Positions 6,793 to 12,510 are shown, numbered from the stretch's first letter. The stretch: DNA of 12,510 nt from Candidatus Nanopelagicales bacterium (GCA_025455985.1 JALOLM010000068.1:1-12510), one strand, 5' to 3'. Notes: generated by a model from the sequence alone, not told the origin. A program made the numbers and translations.

Positions 6793-7175
6793 GTGAGCTG
6801 CTCCAGAAGCTCGGCCATCTTGACCTGGACGATATTGATCGCCCGTAACGGCCTGATCATGACCTTGAAGTCGGTGATCAGACCGGCAGAATTCCAGGTG
6901 ATCATGTCCACCCCGTTGACGCTGACGTCGTCGATCTCGGTCTCGAACTCGAGCACGGCGTTGTTGCCGTCGACGATCTCGCGGACGTACCGGAACGTCG
7001 GATTGGCGATCACATGCATCGCACCGGTCAGATACAGCGCGGTGAGATCGCGGCCTTGCTGGGCGCGGAACAGGACAGGCGAATGAAAGGTCGCGTCCTG
7101 CGCCAGCACCTGGTTGAGCAGCGCGGGATTGCGGGTGCGCACGACCTCGTGCCAACGTTCCAAGGGGGTGTCCAT
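6789..7175 (-). CDS. NTF2/SnoaL-like small protein, coupled to ddaH
   Basis: The 128-residue protein has the layout of the NTF2-like/SnoaL fold: an N-terminal helix (LERWHEVVRTRNPALLNQVLAQDATFHSP), a middle helix, then long beta strands (NPTFRYVREIVDGNNAVLEFETEIDDVSVNGVDMITWNSAGLITDFKVMIRP) and a C-terminal helix. This is the usual nuclear-transport-factor-2 domain found as small cavity proteins, isomerases or hydrolases. The Asp and His residues in the pocket area do not identify a reaction. It is the first gene of a two-gene unit, and its stop overlaps the ddaH start by 4 nt, so the two products are made together. It may bind or process a compound linked to methylarginine breakdown; that is inference only. 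ATG 7175 is supported by the promoter 7 nt upstream. Confidence 0.88.
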   Translation of the reverse strand: MDTPLERWHEVVRTRNPALLNQVLAQDATFHSPVLFRAQQGRDLTALYLTGAMHVIANPTFRYVREIVDGNNAVLEFETEIDDVSVNGVDMITWNSAGLITDFKVMIRPLRAINIVQVKMAELLEQLT

Positions 7176-7182
7176 GAGCGTG

Positions 7183-7212
7183 ACTATCGTGCCCGCCGCA
7201 CCGCCGCGTCAA
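7183..7212 (-). promoter_or_regulatory. Leaderless promoter of the NTF2-like/ddaH unit
   Basis: On the minus strand TTGACG (7207-7212) and GATAGT (7183-7188) are separated by 18 nt, and GATAGT ends 7 nt before ATG 7175. This is the best -35/-10 pair in the window. The -35 overlaps the stop codon of the upstream transferase gene (7209-7211). Confidence 0.6.
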
Positions 7213-8282
7213 CTCCGGGCCAGCAGCAGTTCCACGACGCGCCGGGTGGCTGAGCCGTCCTCGTGTGGACAGAACCTCCGCCTCGCTTCGGCAAGCGGAA
7301 CGGGGGTGGCCGGCAATCCCATTCCCAACCATCCGCGCAGCGTCTCCAGGTCGGATGTTCGGGGGCCCGGCAGTTCCTCGTCGGTGAGGTAGACCCCACG
7401 GGGGTAGTCGACGGGCGTGAAGAAGGCCACCTGCGATCCCGTGGCCAGGAAGTCGAAGACCACAGAGGAGTAGTCGGTGATCAGCAACTGGGTGCTGGCC
7501 AACAGCTCGTTGGTGGTGGTCGCCGGTGGCGGCAGAAAGGCGGAAAGACCTGGGTGGGCCGCAGCAGCCGCGGCGAGCTTCGAGTGCACCCGCAGGACCG
7601 GGCGCAATCCGGCAGGCGTGGCCTGCGCGATCGCCTGCATCCGCGCAGCGACGTCGTCGAGGTCGTCGGTGGCCGTGGTGTACGACTGCTCCTGCCACGT
7701 GGGCGCGTAGAAGACCAGATCCCGGGCAGGCCGCGTGCGGAACTGCACATCCACTCTGGGCGATCCCAACTCGACGACATTGCCCGAACCCACACCGAAG
7801 GCGCCGTGATACATGGTCCGGGTCATGTACTCACCACTGGACAAGACGATGTCGGCGGACTGCAGGTTCGCCACGGTGTTGGCGATGTGGCTGTAGGGGC
7901 CCGCGACGTCGCGTCCCATCCGCTTCAACGGCGTGCCGTGCCAGGTGTTCAGGTACACCTGATCCTCGCGCTTGTCGAACAGCGGCGGGAAGGTGACGTT
8001 GTTGACCAGGTAGCGGCTTGTGGCCAGCGCCTTGAAGTAGGCCGCGGACCGGTACTTCACCGCGGTGACCCGGGGATCGTCGAACGCCGCCGGCTCGCGC
8101 ATTGCCCAGATCAGCGGCAGGTCGGTGTGGGTCAGCAGATGATCGGCGATGGCTGCCGGGTTGTCGTTGCACGCGGTGGCCTCGTAGGACTCCAGCAGGA
8201 CGACCTCGTGCAGGGGAAGCCGCCGCCATCGCGCATAGACACGCTGCGCCGCCACCTTGGCCACACTGCGCACGCCGCCCAC
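7209..8282 (-). CDS. CDP-glycerol glycerophosphotransferase-family protein (TagB/TagF-like)
   Basis: The predicted 357-residue protein matches the catalytic GT-B fold of teichoic acid polymerases and primases, which transfer glycerol-phosphate or ribitol-phosphate units from CDP-alditols at the inner face of the membrane. Diagnostic parts are VYLNTWHGTPLKRMG with the key His, LVFYAPTWQE, PVLRVHSKL with the second key His, LLITDYSSVVFDFLATGSQVAFFTPVDYPRGVY for CDP binding, and a C-terminal region. It has no transmembrane helix; an Arg-rich N-terminus (VYARWRRLP) could touch the membrane. The open frame begins at ATG 8300. I place the start at GTG 8280-8282 because TAGCCT stands 7 nt before it and no ribosome site precedes the ATG; the ATG version adds only six residues. 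Its divergent neighbour is a glycosyltransferase, so the pair may once have built one surface polymer. Confidence 0.88.
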   Translation of the reverse strand: MGGVRSVAKVAAQRVYARWRRLPLHEVVLLESYEATACNDNPAAIADHLLTHTDLPLIWAMREPAAFDDPRVTAVKYRSAAYFKALATSRYLVNNVTFPPLFDKREDQVYLNTWHGTPLKRMGRDVAGPYSHIANTVANLQSADIVLSSGEYMTRTMYHGAFGVGSGNVVELGSPRVDVQFRTRPARDLVFYAPTWQEQSYTTATDDLDDVAARMQAIAQATPAGLRPVLRVHSKLAAAAAAHPGLSAFLPPPATTTNELLASTQLLITDYSSVVFDFLATGSQVAFFTPVDYPRGVYLTDEELPGPRTSDLETLRGWLGMGLPATPVPLAEARRRFCPHEDGSATRRVVELLLARS

Positions 8283-8289
8283 GCCCGAA

Positions 8290-8295
8290 AGGCTA
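8290..8295 (-). promoter_or_regulatory. Leaderless -10 of the CDP-glycerol transferase gene
   Basis: TAGCCT on the minus strand, 7 nt before GTG 8282. If correct, the ATG at 8300 lies upstream of the transcript start and cannot be used. Confidence 0.4.
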
Positions 8296-8299
8296 CCCA

Positions 8300-8305
8300 T
8301 AGGCT
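8300..8305 (+). promoter_or_regulatory. Leaderless -10 of the glycosyltransferase gene
   Basis: TAGGCT ends 6 nt before GTG 8312, which lacks a ribosome site. It lies 4 nt from the divergent -10 at 8290-8295, so RNA polymerase could probably occupy only one of the two at a time. Confidence 0.45.
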
Positions 8306-8311
8306 GACCCG

Positions 8312-9136
8312 GTGAGGGTTCTGCATCTGATCTCCAGCAGTGGTGTGTACGGCGCGGAGAAGATGGTGGCCGGTCTATGCGCGGCGTTGCCCAAGTTCGG
8401 CGTCCTGCCGGTACTGGAGGTCTTCGACAACGCGCACTCGCCCAACATCGATGTGGCCGAGTACGCCGCGGGCATGGGCGTCGAGGTCCGGTTGCTGCCC
8501 TGCGGGGGGCGATTCGACGTCAACGCCGTGCGGCGGCTGCGTGCGGATATCCGCCGAATGGACGCGCAGATCGTGCACGCCCACGGTTACAAGGCGAACC
8601 TGTACGGCTTCCTGGCGACCCGGGCCAGCAGAGTTCGGTTCGTGGCGACCAACCACAGGTTCGACACCGGTCCGCAGAACCGCTTCGACCGGCCCGTACT
8701 GAGCCGGGCGGACGCGGTCTACGCGGTCTCCGACGAGGCCCGGGACAGCCTGCGCGACGAGTACGGGATCGCCGATGTTGTCAGCATCCCCAACGGCGTG
8801 GACCCGCGCGACTACACCGGCACAACCGCGTCACTGGACCTCCCACGACCGCTTGTGGGAATGGTCGCGCGGCTCGCCCCCGAGAAGGCACCTGCCGACT
8901 TCCTGGAGGTGGCCAAGGCGGTCGGGCCGACGGCTACTTTTGTGCTGGTCGGCGACGGCCCACTGCGCGAGGAGCTCCAGGAGCAGGCCGGATCGAACGT
9001 GGTGTTCGCGGGGTTCCGTGACGACATGCCCGCGGTCTACGCCAGCCTGGACATCCTGGTTCAGCCGTCGTATCGCGAGGGAATGCCGATGACGATCCTC
9101 GAGGCAATGGCGATGCGGGCGATGTGGAAGCCATGA
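8312..9136 (+). CDS. Family-4 glycosyltransferase, truncated by an internal deletion
   Basis: This codes 274 residues of a GT-B glycosyltransferase of family GT4, which moves a sugar from a nucleotide sugar to a lipid or polymer. The N-terminal acceptor domain starts MRVLHLISSSGVYGAEKM; IVHAHGYKANLYGFLATR, AVSDEARDSLRDEYGI and SIPNGVDP follow. The donor domain has VGMVARLAPEKAPADFLEVAKAV, FVLVGDGPLREEL and the E-x7-E motif (Glu256, Glu264) in REGMPMTILEAMAM. The frame should then run on with a segment like G(R/K)PVVAT...GG...GLLVPPGD. Instead it goes wrong after LEAMAM and ends at TGA 9134-9136. The missing C-terminal end is found in another frame (9118-9285), so about 25-30 codons plus one or two bases appear deleted. 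The GTG start is supported by TAGGCT 6 nt upstream. The product probably lacks part of the donor site and is likely inactive. Confidence 0.85.
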   Translation: MRVLHLISSSGVYGAEKMVAGLCAALPKFGVLPVLEVFDNAHSPNIDVAEYAAGMGVEVRLLPCGGRFDVNAVRRLRADIRRMDAQIVHAHGYKANLYGFLATRASRVRFVATNHRFDTGPQNRFDRPVLSRADAVYAVSDEARDSLRDEYGIADVVSIPNGVDPRDYTGTTASLDLPRPLVGMVARLAPEKAPADFLEVAKAVGPTATFVLVGDGPLREELQEQAGSNVVFAGFRDDMPAVYASLDILVQPSYREGMPMTILEAMAMRAMWKP

Positions 9137-9285
9137 CCCGGGCCGTCACCGGTCTGCTGGCAGACGGGCCGGGCCGTGCGGCGATGGGCAGCGCAGCACG
9201 TCAGGCGGTCGACGAGCAATTCACCGTGGATGTCATGGCCGGTCGCTACGCCGAGCAATACCGGCGGGTGCTGCAACGCGGGTAG
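9118..9285 (+). pseudogene. Detached C-terminal remnant of the glycosyltransferase
   Basis: Read from 9118 in a frame other than that of the gene at 8312, the sequence encodes GDVEAMTRAVTGLLADGPG, then RAAMGSAARQAVDEQFTV, then RYAEQYRRVL, ending at TAG 9283-9285. This is the standard GT4 C-terminal helix pair. It joins where the main frame fails, so it is the displaced tail of that gene and not a gene by itself. GGCGATG occurs twice at the junction (9109-9115 and 9118-9124), which may reflect how the deletion happened. Confidence 0.75.
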
Positions 9286-9286
9286 C

Positions 9287-9436
9287 TCAGAAGCGGAACC
9301 AGCCGCCACCGCGCGGCGCCGGTGCGCATCCGCAGCGCTGATCTTGGGGCAGATGGCCAAGGACCTGCTCGACATGGTTGCCACACCCTGAGTAGGTGGC
9401 TTTCTTACAGCTCGGGCAGACAGCGGGGCTGCACAT
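9287..9436 (-). CDS. 49-residue cysteine-rich small protein
   Basis: This is a short gene easily missed because a longer open frame runs through it. It codes 49 residues with cysteines at 2, 7, 10, 18, 35 and 37 and histidines at 21 and 28: C-P-S-C, then YSGCGNHVEQVL, then QDQRCGC, and a tail RGGGWFRF. This matches a widespread family of tiny bacterial proteins I recall as 'MC..V.C..C.K.TW.GCG.H' with no assigned function. The spacing suggests a zinc-ribbon-like or other metal/thiol-binding knot. The start is fixed by AAGGAG (9444-9449) 7 nt before ATG 9434-9436, one of the best ribosome sites in the window. A RicR/CsoR-like palindrome overlaps its promoter, so expression may respond to copper or a related stress. 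It converges with the broken glycosyltransferase tail one base away. Confidence 0.82.
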   Translation of the reverse strand: MCSPAVCPSCKKATYSGCGNHVEQVLGHLPQDQRCGCAPAPRGGGWFRF

Positions 9437-9462
9437 CCATGGTCTCCTTGGATCTTGAAAGG

Positions 9463-9477
9463 TACCCCCCCAGGGTA
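9463..9477. promoter_or_regulatory. Candidate RicR/CsoR-type operator overlapping a -10 element
   Basis: TACCC-CCCCA-GGGTA is a perfect TACCC-N5-GGGTA palindrome, the form I recall for RicR-controlled copper genes in mycobacteria. Its right half, read on the minus strand as TACCCT (9472-9477), is a good -10 for the 49-residue gene, giving a leader of about 25-30 nt. A repressor bound here would cover the start of transcription. The rocD promoter (9520-9525) is about 45 nt away on the other side and is less likely to be blocked. Confidence 0.55.
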
Positions 9478-9519
9478 TCAGATGGATGCATCTTCGGCGA
9501 GTTCCGCCTCCACGCCAGG

Positions 9520-9525
9520 TAGCGT
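9520..9525 (+). promoter_or_regulatory. Leaderless -10 of rocD
   Basis: TAGCGT ends 7 nt before ATG 9533. There is no ribosome site and no clear -35. Confidence 0.5.
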
Positions 9526-9532
9526 GGGTCCC

Positions 9533-10732
9533 ATGGATAGCGCCTCGTTCATCACCCTGGAGGATCGGGCAGGGGCGCACAACTACCACCCCCTGCCCGT
9601 CGTGGTCACACACGGTGAGGGCGCCTGGGTGACCGACGTCGAGGGCCGCCGGTACCTGGACTTCCTCAGCGCCTACTCGGCACTCAACTTCGGTCACCGG
9701 CATCCGCGCCTGGTTGAAGCCGCCCACCGCCAACTCGACCAGTTGACGCTGACCTCGCGGGCCATCCACTCCGACCAATTGGGCCCTTTCTGCGCAGAGC
9801 TGACCGACTTGGTGGGCCTTGACCGCGCACTGCCGATGAACACCGGCGCAGAGGCCGTCGAGACGGCGATCAAGACCGCTCGCGCGTGGGGTTACCGCCG
9901 CAAGGGGGTGCCAGCGGGAGAGGCCGTGATCCTGGTGGCCCACCAGAACTTTCACGGACGCACCACGACGATCATCTCCTTCAGTGACGACCCCGTGGCG
10001 CGCGACGACTTCGGCCCGTACACCCCCGGCTTCGTGGCGGTCGACTTCGGCGACATCGACTCCCTGCGCCAGGCATTGACCGATCCGAACGTGGTGGCTT
10101 TCCTGGTGGAGCCGATTCAGGGCGAGGCCGGGATCGTCGTGCCCCCGAGCGGGTACCTCACGGCGGCTGCAGCCGCCTGCCGGGATGCGAACGTGCTGTT
10201 CATCGCAGATGAGATCCAGTCAGGACTGGCACGCACGGGTCACACTTTGGCCTGCGACGCCGAGCAGGTTACTCCGGACGTACTTCTACTCGGCAAGGCT
10301 CTGGGCGGCGGCATCGTGCCGATCTCGGCCGTCGTCTCCCGCGACGACGTGCTGGGGGTTCTGCGACCCGGGGAGCACGGTTCGACGTTCGGCGGCAACC
10401 CACTGGCGCTAGCTGTTGCCCGCGAGGTGATCGCCATCCTGCAGACAGGTGAGTACCAGCAGCGCAGCGCCGAACTCGGCGCTCACATGCTGCGGCGCCT
10501 GCGCGAGGAGGCTCCGCCGTCGGTGAAGGAGGTGCGCGGAGCAGGTCTTTGGGCAGGCGTGGAGGTCCACGAACAGTTCGCACCGGTGCGACCGCGTTGC
10601 GAACGGGCACTGGAGACCGGCGTGATCGTCAAGGACACCCACGCGACGACCATTCGCCTGGCTCCGCCGTTGATGATCAGCCAGGAGGATCTCGACCACG
10701 GCGTCGATGTGATCATCAAGGTCCTCGGTTGA
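9533..10732 (+). CDS. rocD: Ornithine aminotransferase
   Basis: This 399-residue PLP enzyme of class III aminotransferases moves the delta-amino group of ornithine to 2-oxoglutarate, giving glutamate semialdehyde (hence proline or glutamate). MNTGAEAVETAIKTAR (102-117) binds the PLP phosphate, FIADEIQSGLARTG (223-236) carries Asp226 against the pyridine nitrogen, and LLLGKALGGGIVP (251-263) carries Lys255, the Schiff-base lysine. STFGGNPLA (284-292) completes the site. The N-terminus (LEDRAGAHNYHPLPVVV) and the end (TIRLAPPLMISQEDLD) are typical of RocD, not of acetylornithine enzymes. An open frame from 9455 adds 26 residues unlike the family, so I use ATG 9533 with TAGCGT 7 nt upstream. Its stop overlaps the rnhA start. 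With ddaH 2.7 kb away it suggests use of arginine derivatives. Confidence 0.95.
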   Translation: MDSASFITLEDRAGAHNYHPLPVVVTHGEGAWVTDVEGRRYLDFLSAYSALNFGHRHPRLVEAAHRQLDQLTLTSRAIHSDQLGPFCAELTDLVGLDRALPMNTGAEAVETAIKTARAWGYRRKGVPAGEAVILVAHQNFHGRTTTIISFSDDPVARDDFGPYTPGFVAVDFGDIDSLRQALTDPNVVAFLVEPIQGEAGIVVPPSGYLTAAAAACRDANVLFIADEIQSGLARTGHTLACDAEQVTPDVLLLGKALGGGIVPISAVVSRDDVLGVLRPGEHGSTFGGNPLALAVAREVIAILQTGEYQQRSAELGAHMLRRLREEAPPSVKEVRGAGLWAGVEVHEQFAPVRPRCERALETGVIVKDTHATTIRLAPPLMISQEDLDHGVDVIIKVLG

Positions 10733-11169
10733 CGGTCCACGCCTTCACTGATGGGGCTTGCTCGGGCAACCCAGGACCCGGCGGCTGGGGCGTGGTGCTG
10801 CGGTGGGGCGACCACGAACGGGAACTGCACGGCGGTGAGTTGCAGACGACCAACAACCGCATGGAACTCATGGCCGCGATCAGTGCGCTGGAGTCGCTGA
10901 CCCGGCCCTCGGAGGTGGTTCTCACCACCGACTCGACGTACGTCAAGAACGGCATCACGACGTGGGTCAAGAACTGGAAGCGACGCGGGTGGACGACCTC
11001 ATCGCGCCAGCCTGTGAAGAACGTCGACCTGTGGCAGCGATTGGACGCCGCGGCCTCGCGCCACGACATCACCTGGGAGTGGGTCAAGGGCCACAGCGGC
11101 CACCCCGAGAACGATCGCGCCGACGAGCTCGCCCGGCTCGGGATCGCGCAGATCAGGTCGGGAGGTTAG
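10729..11169 (+). CDS. rnhA: Ribonuclease HI
   Basis: This 146-residue enzyme cuts the RNA strand of RNA-DNA hybrids, removing replication primers and R-loops. All active-site residues align with the E. coli enzyme at a constant offset of two: Asp8 (FTDGACSGNPGPGGWG), Glu46 (NNRMELMA), Asp68 (LTTDSTYV) and Asp132 (NDRADELA), plus His122 in VKGHSGHPEN. The basic handle region (WVKNWKRRGWTTSSRQPVKN) is present, so it is the E. coli-like form. The start is inferred as TTG 10729-10731, the only reasonable start codon before the conserved HAFTDG. It overlaps the rocD stop (TTGA), implying translational coupling. A rare TTG start and weak ribosome site suggest modest expression. The pairing with rocD is probably accidental in function. 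Confidence 0.94.
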   Translation: MTVHAFTDGACSGNPGPGGWGVVLRWGDHERELHGGELQTTNNRMELMAAISALESLTRPSEVVLTTDSTYVKNGITTWVKNWKRRGWTTSSRQPVKNVDLWQRLDAAASRHDITWEWVKGHSGHPENDRADELARLGIAQIRSGG

Positions 11170-11190
11170 GCGCGTCGACGCCGAAGAGCT

Positions 11191-11338
11191 GTTAAACCCG
11201 CCCCCGGCGCTTGCGGTTCACGCTCGCCCCACGCGCCGGCCGGGCTTTCGGTGAAGATGTGACACCTGAGTGGTCCACCCGTCACCGAAAGGGCCGGGCG
11301 AGCCGTTAGCCGGCCCCCGGCGCTCGCGGTTCGCGCTC
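11191..11338. repeat. Imperfect direct repeat: ndh tail and a second copy
   Basis: Bases 11191-11225 and 11305-11338 match at 30 of 35 aligned positions with one single-base gap, in the same orientation and 114 nt apart. The second copy codes the last residues and stop of ndh (EREPRAPGAG). The first lies in the non-coding gap; read on the minus strand it would give EREPQAPGAG and then read on. Three of the four substitutions are silent in the ndh frame. This may be a leftover of an ndh duplication, or a dispersed repeat that supplied the ndh tail. Confidence 0.6.
11245..11291. terminator. Inverted repeat between convergent rnhA and ndh, possible two-way terminator
   Basis: CTTTCGGTGA (11245-11254) and TCACCGAAAG (11282-11291) are perfectly complementary over 10 bp around a 27-nt spacer. 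G+C-rich flanks (CCGGCCGGG, GGGCCGGGCG) could extend the stem with bulges. The position between two genes that face each other fits a shared terminator, but the loop is long and no T-run follows. Confidence 0.4.
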
Positions 11339-12510
11339 ATTGGTCAACGCCCCCCTGGCCTGCTCCAGGGTGAACGTGCGCTCGGCCCGGCTGCGACCGA
11401 TGAACGCCACCGCCCAATGGCCCAGCGTCGAGAGCTTCTCCTGGAAGCCCACGAGATAGAGGATGTGGATGAACAACCACGCACACCACGCCAAGAACCC
11501 GCGCAACCGCAGCGACCCGACATTGGCCACAGCCCGGAAGCGCGAGATCGTGGCCATGCTGCCCTTGTCGAAGTAGGAGAACTCCGGCTTCTCGGGTTTG
11601 CCGTCCAGTCGCGCGCGGATCTTGCCGGCACTGAAGGTGGCACCTTGCATGGCCACCTGGGCGACCCCCGGCAGGTCGTCGAGCGCGATCATGTCTCCGA
11701 CCACGAACACCTCTGGATGCCCGGGAAGGGTGAGGTCGCGGTTGACCTTGACCCGACCAGATCGGTCGACCTGCGCGCCGGACTGTTCGGCGATCTGGCG
11801 GCCCAGGGGTGAGGCCGAAACCCCTGCCGCCCAGATCACGCAGTTCGACGTGATGAACTCGGCGGTGCCGTCCTTGTGCTCCACTCGCACACCGGTCTCA
11901 TCGACGTCGCGGACCAGAGTCCGGGTGCGGACATCGATACCCATCCGGCAGAGTTGCTCAGCGGCCTTCTGCGACTGTTTCTCGCCGAAGCTGGCCAGCA
12001 CCGCATCGCCACCCTCGACCAGGATCACCCGGGCCTGCGTGGGATCGATGCGGCGGAAGTCCCGACGGATCGTGCGCCGTGACAGTTCGATGATCTGGCC
12101 GGCCATCTCCACCCCGGTCGCCCCACCGCCGACCACGACAAACGTCAGCCACGGCTCGGCGGCTTGGGGATCGCCCTGCAGTTCGGCCATTTCGAACGCC
12201 CCGAAGATTCGTGCGCGCAGTTCCAGGGCGTCATCGATGCTCTTCAATCCCGGCGCGAACGGTTCGAACTGATCATTGCCGAAGTAGCCGGTCTCGGCAC
12301 CGGCAGCCACAATCAAGGAGTCGTACGGGGTCACCGTCACCAACTCCCCGACCTCGGATGTGACGGTTCGCGACGCCAGATCGATATTGGTGACCTCCCC
12401 AAGCAGGACTGTGGTGTTGCGGGAGCGTTTGAGCAGTTCTCGGGAGGCGGGGGCGATCTCGCCCTGTGACAGGATCCCGGTGGCCACCTGGTACAGCAAC
12501 GGCTGGAACA
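11306..12510 (-). CDS. ndh: Type II NADH dehydrogenase, N-terminus outside the window
   Basis: About 401 residues of a non-proton-pumping NADH:quinone oxidoreductase are visible; the gene starts beyond the right edge. It passes electrons from NADH through FAD to menaquinone at the inner face of the membrane. FQPLLYQVATGILSQGEIAP belongs to the quinone/FAD region. VVVGGGATGVEMAGQI is the NADH-binding GxGxxG fold. VIWAAGVSAS and VFVVGDMIALDD are the C-terminal FAD-contact signatures. Late residues (LRGFLAWCAWLFIHILYLVGFQEKLSTLGHW) form the membrane-anchoring amphipathic/hydrophobic segment. The extreme tail EREPRAPGAG is not conserved and is echoed by a second copy in the adjacent gap. The first FAD-binding GGGFGG motif is expected off-window. 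The gene converges with rnhA, with 136 nt between. Confidence 0.94.
   Translation of the reverse strand, partial: FQPLLYQVATGILSQGEIAPASRELLKRSRNTTVLLGEVTNIDLASRTVTSEVGELVTVTPYDSLIVAAGAETGYFGNDQFEPFAPGLKSIDDALELRARIFGAFEMAELQGDPQAAEPWLTFVVVGGGATGVEMAGQIIELSRRTIRRDFRRIDPTQARVILVEGGDAVLASFGEKQSQKAAEQLCRMGIDVRTRTLVRDVDETGVRVEHKDGTAEFITSNCVIWAAGVSASPLGRQIAEQSGAQVDRSGRVKVNRDLTLPGHPEVFVVGDMIALDDLPGVAQVAMQGATFSAGKIRARLDGKPEKPEFSYFDKGSMATISRFRAVANVGSLRLRGFLAWCAWLFIHILYLVGFQEKLSTLGHWAVAFIGRSRAERTFTLEQARGALTNEREPRAPGAG

Noticed and set aside
6793..7698. Upstream extension of ddaH to a 550-residue frame
   Set aside because: It runs in the wrong frame through the NTF2-like and CDP-glycerol transferase genes; only the part after ATG 6792 is real.
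7263..8315. 350-residue plus-strand open frame
   Set aside because: It is antisense to the CDP-glycerol transferase gene, and its translation is unlike any family.
9455..9532. Earlier ATG for rocD
   Set aside because: It adds 26 residues unlike the family, and the leaderless -10 would be inside the coding region; ATG 9533 fits both homology and promoter.
9287..9955. 222-residue minus-strand frame
   Set aside because: Its upstream two-thirds is antisense to rocD; only the last 49 residues, with their own ribosome site, form a plausible gene.
1..12510. tRNA, rRNA, CRISPR array, insertion sequence or prophage gene
   Set aside because: Reading through the window I saw no cloverleaf, repeat-spacer array, transposase, integrase or phage-like protein.

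Overview
The window is G+C-rich throughout, and its genes read as those of a high-GC actinobacterium. It holds a GuaB1-type IMP dehydrogenase relative with CBS domains, a ROK regulator, a RocD/dimethylargininase pair, and a type II NADH dehydrogenase. Most transcription units also start in the actinobacterial leaderless style, with a TAnnnT-like -10 hexamer 6-7 nt before the start codon. I cannot name the genus from sequence alone.

Layout, left to right. The 3' end of ahcY is followed by a hairpin, a small secreted four-cysteine protein broken by a one-base frameshift, and a strong terminator. Next comes metK, so two enzymes of the SAM/SAH cycle lie close together. A conserved protein of unknown function (minus) faces metK and is divergent from a kinase-dead ROK-type repressor (plus). 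That repressor converges on guaB1 (minus), which is divergent from a small SAM-dependent methyltransferase. A translationally coupled pair follows on the minus strand: an NTF2/SnoaL-like protein, then dimethylargininase. Upstream of it lies a CDP-glycerol glycerophosphotransferase-family gene, divergent from a family-4 glycosyltransferase whose 3' part is damaged by an internal deletion. Then come an unlisted 49-residue cysteine-rich gene (minus), ornithine aminotransferase (plus) and ribonuclease HI in an overlapping pair, a short repeat-rich gap, and the 3' part of ndh (minus).

Biologically, ahcY and metK serve methyl-group recycling, guaB1 serves purine salvage, and dimethylargininase (making citrulline) with ornithine aminotransferase suggests breakdown of arginine derivatives. 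The two polymer/sugar transferases point to cell-surface glycopolymer synthesis, now probably impaired on the GT4 side.

The most interesting spot is 9287-9480. The mini-gene encodes a protein with six cysteines in 49 residues. Its predicted -10 element lies inside a TACCC-N5-GGGTA palindrome, the form I recall for the copper-sensing RicR/CsoR repressors of mycobacteria. This suggests a metal- or thiol-stress-inducible small protein. Other points of note are two back-to-back overlapping leaderless promoter pairs, and a duplicated ndh tail sequence in the rnhA/ndh gap whose differences fall mostly at silent codon positions.
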